Positions 5,148 to 8,445 of a stretch of DNA of 8,445 nucleotides are shown here, in pieces. The notes beneath the pieces were generated by a model. It worked only from the letters and a program-made list of their open reading frames with translations. It made no database searches and was not told the DNA's origin. The DNA lies in assembly GCA_017553245.1 (NCBI GenBank), contig JAFZMT010000111.1:1-8445 (forward strand). Direction: 5' to 3'. The position numbers and the translations under genes were made by a program. This DNA comes from Methanomicrobium sp. Lineage in GTDB: Archaea; Halobacteriota; Methanomicrobia; Methanomicrobiales; Methanomicrobiaceae. Position 1 is the first letter of the stretch. Every line of letters starts with the position of its first letter.

Positions 5148-6412
5148 CAGTCATTCCCTCCCTGAGCGCCGGATTGAAGAACCTCAACGGATTCCGAAGC
5201 GCGGTTGATGAGCGCCGCATGATTCGCCGAGTCGTAATCGACAAACTCGCAGCTCGACACAAGTATGGTGCCGTCAAGGTTGCTGCCGCGGCATCTGAAA
5301 TACCTGCCCATCATTACCTCTTTGAGTTTATCCACGACATCGTCAAGTCCGAGCGGTGACTGCACCATCTCGACCGCCTTCTCAAGCGTAATTCCCGTGA
5401 CAGCCTCCACGACCTCTCTCTGCATAAGAATGTTCCTTGCGCAGACGCCGTCATCGAGAACACCCGTTACTCTCAGATCATATCTGAAATCGGTCTGCAC
5501 CTCGTGATCGGGGCAGTAGTTCTGACGATTAAGCACGCGGGTGCACCCCTCAACCGGACAGCGCTTGATTACCCCCGAACCCGGTCCCATATTCAGGAAT
5601 GCGCCGAAGACCGTCGTGCTTCCGTCGGCAACATCCAGATCGGCGCCCTCATCCTCAAGTATGGTTGCGCCCGTGAAATTAAGTGAAAGTCTTCCCTGAT
5701 ATTCGTCGACGCCGGCATAGTATACAGTGTAAATTTTGCCTTCCTCGACGGCGGTATTGCTCTCATCCTTCCATGTCACAAATTTGACCGTTCCTGTTTC
5801 ATCGCCGACCATTCCGGTCTGCATCATCCTCTCGTGCCGCGGTTCCCAGTTCTGAACCACCTTTACGCGCACGGTGGCAATGCCGGGCTTAATCTCGGCA
5901 ATCGGCACGGGCTGCGGGATAAGCGTGCAGACCTCGTCGACCTCTCTGATCTTCGTTCCCGAATGAATCTTCATGCTCGGCGATCCGCGGTATTCATCCA
6001 CGGTAGCCGATTCGAGACGATACCATGAACCGAGCTCAAGAGTCGGCGCATTTGCCTTTGCCCATACGACAAAACGGATTGCCCCCGAATCGTCGGCAAT
6101 GATACCCGTCTGCGACATTGCGGGGGACACCGGTGCCGAAAGTGAGACAACCTTTCCCACTATGTTTACCCAGTCGCCCGGGTTTGCATCGGAGATCTTT
6201 CCCAATTCCGCGTTCTGATTGCCTGACGGCTTATTTGCCGCAAGATCACTGGAATATTTTTCAATAACCATGCGCTCGGCTTCAACCTCATTGATGCCGA
6301 GATCGTTGATCAACAGGTTTAACTTGGAACGGATCTTTGCTTCTTCAGCAACGCCGCCCATCTCTATTACTTTCCGGGAGATTCTTTCTATCATCTGTGG
6401 ATCGAGTTCCAT
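5147..6412 (-). CDS. rpa: Replication protein A, single-stranded DNA-binding protein (RPA41-like)
   Basis: The product has 421 residues from ATG 6412, chosen because GGAG (6426-6423) precedes it by 10 nt. A longer in-frame extension to 6514 has no such site and overlaps the promoter. The domain order is an N-terminal helical region (1-60), OB-fold 1 (about 77-157) and OB-fold 2 (about 168-252). The two OB-folds are similar: TGIIADDSGAIRFVVW and TGMVGDETGTVKFVTW, and DEYRG and DEYQG. A zinc finger follows with Cys285, Cys290, Cys300 and His303 (C-x4-C-x9-C-x2-H), then a third OB-like region (about 305-395). This is the layout of euryarchaeal RPA, which coats single-stranded DNA in replication, repair and recombination. 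It heads a two-gene operon with its RPA-associated partner. Confidence 0.95.
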   Translation of the reverse strand: MELDPQMIERISRKVIEMGGVAEEAKIRSKLNLLINDLGINEVEAERMVIEKYSSDLAANKPSGNQNAELGKISDANPGDWVNIVGKVVSLSAPVSPAMSQTGIIADDSGAIRFVVWAKANAPTLELGSWYRLESATVDEYRGSPSMKIHSGTKIREVDEVCTLIPQPVPIAEIKPGIATVRVKVVQNWEPRHERMMQTGMVGDETGTVKFVTWKDESNTAVEEGKIYTVYYAGVDEYQGRLSLNFTGATILEDEGADLDVADGSTTVFGAFLNMGPGSGVIKRCPVEGCTRVLNRQNYCPDHEVQTDFRYDLRVTGVLDDGVCARNILMQREVVEAVTGITLEKAVEMVQSPLGLDDVVDKLKEVMMGRYFRCRGSNLDGTILVSSCEFVDYDSANHAALINRASESVEVLQSGAQGGND

Positions 6413-6450
6413 AATTTCACATCTCCAGTTAGTAATAGGTTTTGTATAGC

Positions 6451-6457
6451 ATAAATA
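6451..6457 (-). promoter_or_regulatory. TATA-box promoter of the RPA operon
   Basis: TATTTAT on the minus strand (6457-6451) predicts transcription from about 6428, giving a leader of about 16 nt that holds the GGAG ribosome binding site. Confidence 0.55.
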
Positions 6458-6480
6458 CCATGACCCCGCGGTGCGAAAGT

Positions 6481-6502
6481 GAAATGTTATCGAAATGTTA
6501 TC
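6481..6502. repeat. 11-bp tandem duplication upstream of the RPA promoter
   Basis: GAAATGTTATC at 6481-6491 is repeated exactly at 6492-6502. It lies 24-51 bp upstream of the RPA TATA box, where an activator or repressor could bind as two same-orientation sites. Confidence 0.85.
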
Positions 6503-6518
6503 CGACTTTGTCATGATG

Positions 6519-6538
6519 CCGCTGCCGAAGAGGCACGG
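6519..6538. other. Small hairpin in the RPA/DUF1858 divergent region
   Basis: CCG plus TGCC pairs with GGCA plus CGG around the loop GAAGA, with one bulged C at 6522. It lies between the two divergent promoters. The role is unknown. Confidence 0.35.
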
Positions 6539-6548
6539 TATCTATACA

Positions 6549-6556
6549 TTTAAGTA
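6549..6556 (+). promoter_or_regulatory. Likely TATA box of a leaderless DUF1858 transcript
   Basis: TTTAAGTA is centred about 29 bp before the start codon at 6581, which puts transcription start at or within a few bases of the ATG. No ribosome binding site is visible before the ATG, which fits a leaderless message. Confidence 0.5.
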
Positions 6557-6565
6557 AAAATAGTG

Positions 6566-6583
6566 CATATCTGATTAGATATG
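6566..6583. promoter_or_regulatory. Perfect palindrome over the DUF1858 start codon
   Basis: CATATCT (6566-6572) and AGATATG (6577-6583) are perfect inverted repeats 4 bp apart. The right arm contains the ATG. At the predicted transcription start, this is a good place for a repressor operator. Confidence 0.5.
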
Positions 6584-6772
6584 ACATTAACAGCAGACAG
6601 TCCATTATCTGAATTACTTCAGGAAAACCCGCGTGCGGCAGAGATTCTCATGAGATTCGGCATGGGATGCGTAGGCTGCGCACTTGCAAGCGGCGAGACC
6701 ATCAGACAGGCAGCGGCAGGTCACGGCATACCCCTTGACGAGCTTCTGGATGCTCTGGGCATAAAACAGTAA
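6581..6772 (+). CDS. DUF1858 small redox-disulfide protein
   Basis: The product is 63 residues and matches the DUF1858 / hybrid-cluster-protein-associated disulfide family in length and pattern. It has a short helical N-terminus (SPLSELLQENPRAAEILMRFG), then GMGCVGCALASGETI with Cys30-x2-Cys33, then helices ending LDELLDALGI. In this family the CxxC is proposed to be redox-active or metal-binding, and such proteins often accompany hybrid cluster proteins or other anaerobic redox enzymes. Here it is alone: divergent from the RPA operon and convergent to cbiZ. It is probably transcribed as a leaderless message, with a palindrome over its start. The exact substrate or partner cannot be told. Confidence 0.9.
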   Translation: MTLTADSPLSELLQENPRAAEILMRFGMGCVGCALASGETIRQAAAGHGIPLDELLDALGIKQ

Positions 6773-6857
6773 ATTCAAAAATTATATTTTATCACATTTT
6801 CAGCGTTTACCGCGCTTTTATGAAGTTTTGTCAGATTTAAGATTTTATAATCTCAGT

Positions 6858-7898
6858 TTATTTCTCGGTCAGCCGCAGATTGTGAGCCTTGGCAAACGCC
6901 TTCGCATCGGATACCGTTGCGTCGATGTCGTCTGAAATGAAGTGCGCAACCTCTTTGTAATGATTTAGCAGACAGCGCTTGCATGACCAGACGGGAGTTC
7001 CGTCCGAGGCTTTTATCCGGTCGCCGAGTTCTTCATCGCCGCAGGGGTAGAACGGGCAGTAACAGAGTTTGCAGGACTGCCCTTTGAAATGGCAGGGGTA
7101 AAAATCGCAGTAAGGTTTCCACTGCATTATATTAAGACCGCCCATGGTGCTGACAACAAAGAATGACGGCTCTTTAACGGGGACAATACCCTCATGACGC
7201 TTAAGGGCTTCGATAACGCCGTTTTTGACGCAGAGATACACTTTCGAGCCGCAATCCGTCAGAGTGCCCGCATATTCGTGCACGCGGGCAACGCCGGCAC
7301 CCGCGGTATCCTCCGCGGCATCATCGGCGCGGTCGCAGATGACCACAACCTCGTCGGTCGTCGTCCCGAAATAGTCCCGCCCGAGACTGCTTAACGCATC
7401 CGCCTTTGCCTCCGTTGCCGTAATTATCATCTCAAGAAGCGCCGAATCCTTAAGCGTCTCCCTCGAATGAATGATTAGATTGATGGTATGCGGCGAATAT
7501 GGGGACTCCGCGCCCGTTTCCGCTTCCGATTTCCGATTGAATTTCGTTTCCGATACCGCAGGCTTTTGGGTTTGCGGTCGCAATTTCGCAGGCATAACGG
7601 GGACTTTCGGATTGGGATTGCCGGTGCCCGCCGTGACAAAGACCGTAATATAGCCGTAGGTAAAGATACAGAGGTCTTTCATCGGAACCGCGGTCAGAAG
7701 CCCGTAAAAATCGTCGCCGAAACCGGCGTCCTTTGCGACCGAATTCAGATAACTTTGCGGATTATCGTGATTGAAGTCAATCGGCACCGTATGATTGAAT
7801 ACGGTCTTTACCTCACCGATGCCGCCGCCGACACCCGTGCTTGCCGCTCTGAAATTGCCGCGAATAAAAAGAGTGTTTTGTTTTACCGTGTATCTCAT
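6858..7898 (-). CDS. cbiZ: Adenosylcobinamide amidohydrolase CbiZ fused to a cysteine-rich small domain
   Basis: CbiZ hydrolyses adenosylcobinamide to adenosylcobyric acid, letting archaea salvage incomplete corrinoids. The N-terminal part (about 1-95) has FRAASTGVGGGIGEVKTVFNHTVP and TAVPMKDLCIFTYGYITVFVTAGTGNP. The second half (139-235) has TINLIIHSRETLKDSALLEMIITATEAKADAL and GTTTDEVVVICD, all typical CbiZ segments. Between them lies an unusual low-complexity insert (about 96-138), rich in Pro, Lys, Ser and Glu, whose DNA carries a heptamer repeat. The C-terminus (about 258-346) is a cysteine-rich small domain with eight cysteines (264, 269, 276, 279, 281, 286, 306, 309) that probably binds metal; this domain is known next to CbiZ in methanogens. 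It follows the glycyl-radical-like gene by 15 bp with AAGG upstream, so the two are likely one operon. Confidence 0.93.
   Translation of the reverse strand: MRYTVKQNTLFIRGNFRAASTGVGGGIGEVKTVFNHTVPIDFNHDNPQSYLNSVAKDAGFGDDFYGLLTAVPMKDLCIFTYGYITVFVTAGTGNPNPKVPVMPAKLRPQTQKPAVSETKFNRKSEAETGAESPYSPHTINLIIHSRETLKDSALLEMIITATEAKADALSSLGRDYFGTTTDEVVVICDRADDAAEDTAGAGVARVHEYAGTLTDCGSKVYLCVKNGVIEALKRHEGIVPVKEPSFFVVSTMGGLNIMQWKPYCDFYPCHFKGQSCKLCYCPFYPCGDEELGDRIKASDGTPVWSCKRCLLNHYKEVAHFISDDIDATVSDAKAFAKAHNLRLTEK
7517..7554. repeat. Heptamer repeat inside the cbiZ linker
   Basis: Plus-strand units TTTCCGC (7517-7523), TTCCGAT (7524-7530) and TTCCGAT (7531-7537), and a further TTTCCGAT at 7547-7554, lie in the stretch encoding the insert of CbiZ. 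Seven is not a multiple of three, so gain or loss of one unit would shift the frame. The same cyclic 7-mer occurs at 4215-4246. Confidence 0.75.
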
Positions 7899-7913
7899 GA
7901 CACGTTATGAACC

Positions 7914-8276
7914 TTATGCCACGTTGTATCTGGCGCGGTCTTTGAGTTCCTGCTGTTTGCCCTGATTCCATCCGGCAACATCGGCAAGGTAGCCTGTGAC
8001 GCGGGATACCTGAGAAACGTCGTGCGAGCCGCATTCGGGACAGATAGGCTGACCGCAGAGCGGACAATACTCAATCTTCTCGACAATCGAGTGCTGGCAG
8101 TGACAGTGGTCGAGCGGGCACATAATCTCAAGCTCGGTCTCGCCGCAGCACGGGCAGGGCGTCTCGTCGACGACATGATTGCAGGTGTGGCACTTGTATC
8201 TGCGTTCTTCTACGGGAATATCTTCCAAAGACTTGTATTTCTTTGCAAGTTCGAGCTGTTCCTCTGTCCAAATCAT
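7914..8276 (-). CDS. Stand-alone zinc-ribbon and glycyl-radical-motif protein, like the C-terminus of anaerobic ribonucleotide reductase
   Basis: The product has 120 residues. The last third (71-117) matches the C-terminal end of class III NrdD: CPLC and CPEC pairs (Cys71/74 and Cys79/82), then SRVTGYL with Gly95 where the glycyl radical forms, then WNQGKQQELKDRARY. The first part has more cysteines (C29-x2-C32, Cys41/43/44, Cys53/58/60), enough for another metal site. The large catalytic barrel of NrdD (about 600 residues) is absent and there is no trace of it in the window, so this is not a complete reductase. Such short proteins are known in methanogen genomes and are usually annotated as anaerobic ribonucleoside-triphosphate reductase. 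It may supply a radical domain in trans, as YfiD does for pyruvate formate-lyase, or be a metal-binding protein only. It leads the operon with cbiZ and seems leaderless. Confidence 0.85.
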   Translation of the reverse strand: MIWTEEQLELAKKYKSLEDIPVEERRYKCHTCNHVVDETPCPCCGETELEIMCPLDHCHCQHSIVEKIEYCPLCGQPICPECGSHDVSQVSRVTGYLADVAGWNQGKQQELKDRARYNVA

Positions 8277-8298
8277 ACATTTAATGTAGTGACTCTAG

Positions 8299-8310
8299 GC
8301 TTTAAAAGTA
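8299..8310 (-). promoter_or_regulatory. TATA-box promoter of the glycyl-radical-like/cbiZ operon
   Basis: The minus strand reads ACTTTTAAAGCC. TTTTAAA is centred about 28 bp before the start codon at 8276, which predicts a leaderless or nearly leaderless transcript. No ribosome binding site is visible. The palindrome ACATT-T-AATGT (8277-8287) touches the start codon. Confidence 0.5.
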
Positions 8311-8335
8311 TCCCAGATGACATATCCTTCCGCGG

Positions 8336-8354
8336 CATTTTTGCGGCAAAAATG
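8336..8354. other. Perfect inverted repeat upstream of the operon
   Basis: CATTTTTG (8336-8343) and CAAAAATG (8347-8354) are separated by CGG. The repeat lies about 30 bp beyond the TATA box, so it could be a regulator site or the terminator of a gene outside the window. No gene is visible from 8277 to 8445. Confidence 0.55.
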
Positions 8355-8445
8355 TTAGGATCTCCGTAATCCGTTTTTATCACTCTCTTACTATAGTCAC
8401 AATTGCACAACTGTCACTGTTTGCAATATCACAACCCCCCGCAAC

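Noticed and set aside
6413..6514. N-terminal extension of RPA by 34 residues
   Set aside because: It overlaps the predicted TATA box, contains Trp/Tyr/Cys-rich sequence unlike RPA, and the GGAG site fits ATG at 6412.
7488..7910. Plus-strand open frame rich in Phe-Arg opposite cbiZ
   Set aside because: The Phe-Arg pattern is made by the heptamer repeat read in the wrong strand; CbiZ on the other strand is convincing.

Overview
The window looks like chromosomal DNA of a methanogenic archaeon, most likely of the Methanomicrobiales (a Methanocorpusculum-like genome is possible, but the genus is a guess). The evidence is an archaeal RPA with a C-x4-C-x9-C-x2-H zinc finger next to its haloarchaeal/methanogen-type RPA-associated partner, an archaeal adenosylcobinamide amidohydrolase (CbiZ) fused to a cysteine-rich domain, a solitary TrpB2-type tryptophan synthase beta chain, TATA-box promoters with short or absent leaders, and poly-T terminators. 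There are no rRNAs, tRNAs, insertion sequences or CRISPR arrays.

Left part (1-1920, minus strand). Two predicted lipoproteins lie head to tail. One is a protein with at least two chagasin/ICP-type cysteine-protease-inhibitor domains, which runs off the left edge. The other is a complete bacterial-type 2,3-bisphosphoglycerate-dependent phosphoglycerate mutase preceded by a lipoprotein signal peptide and a Thr/Ala/Pro tether. Promoter, leader, ribosome binding site and signal peptide of the two genes are copies of one another (about 80% identical over 150 bp without gaps), although the mature proteins are unrelated. Between them lie a 14-bp tandem repeat array and a hairpin.

Middle (1921-4500). 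A divergent intergenic region with nested inverted repeats leads to trpB2 on the plus strand. A convergent gene of unknown function follows (minus strand), with motifs I associate with uncharacterised proteins common on phages and mobile elements. It is preceded by a heptamer repeat tract.

Right part (4500-8445). The minus-strand RPA operon (RPA, then an RPA-associated OB-fold protein, joined by a TGATG overlap) is divergent from a small plus-strand DUF1858 redox-disulfide protein that seems leaderless, with a perfect palindrome over its start codon. Convergent to that is a two-gene minus-strand operon. It holds a stand-alone protein resembling only the C-terminal zinc/glycyl-radical end of anaerobic ribonucleotide reductase, followed 15 bp later by cbiZ.

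The most interesting points are the apparently exported glycolytic mutase that shares an export cassette with a protease inhibitor, the free-standing glycyl-radical domain paired with a cobamide-salvage gene, and one heptamer repeat found both in the linker of CbiZ and in a distant intergenic region.
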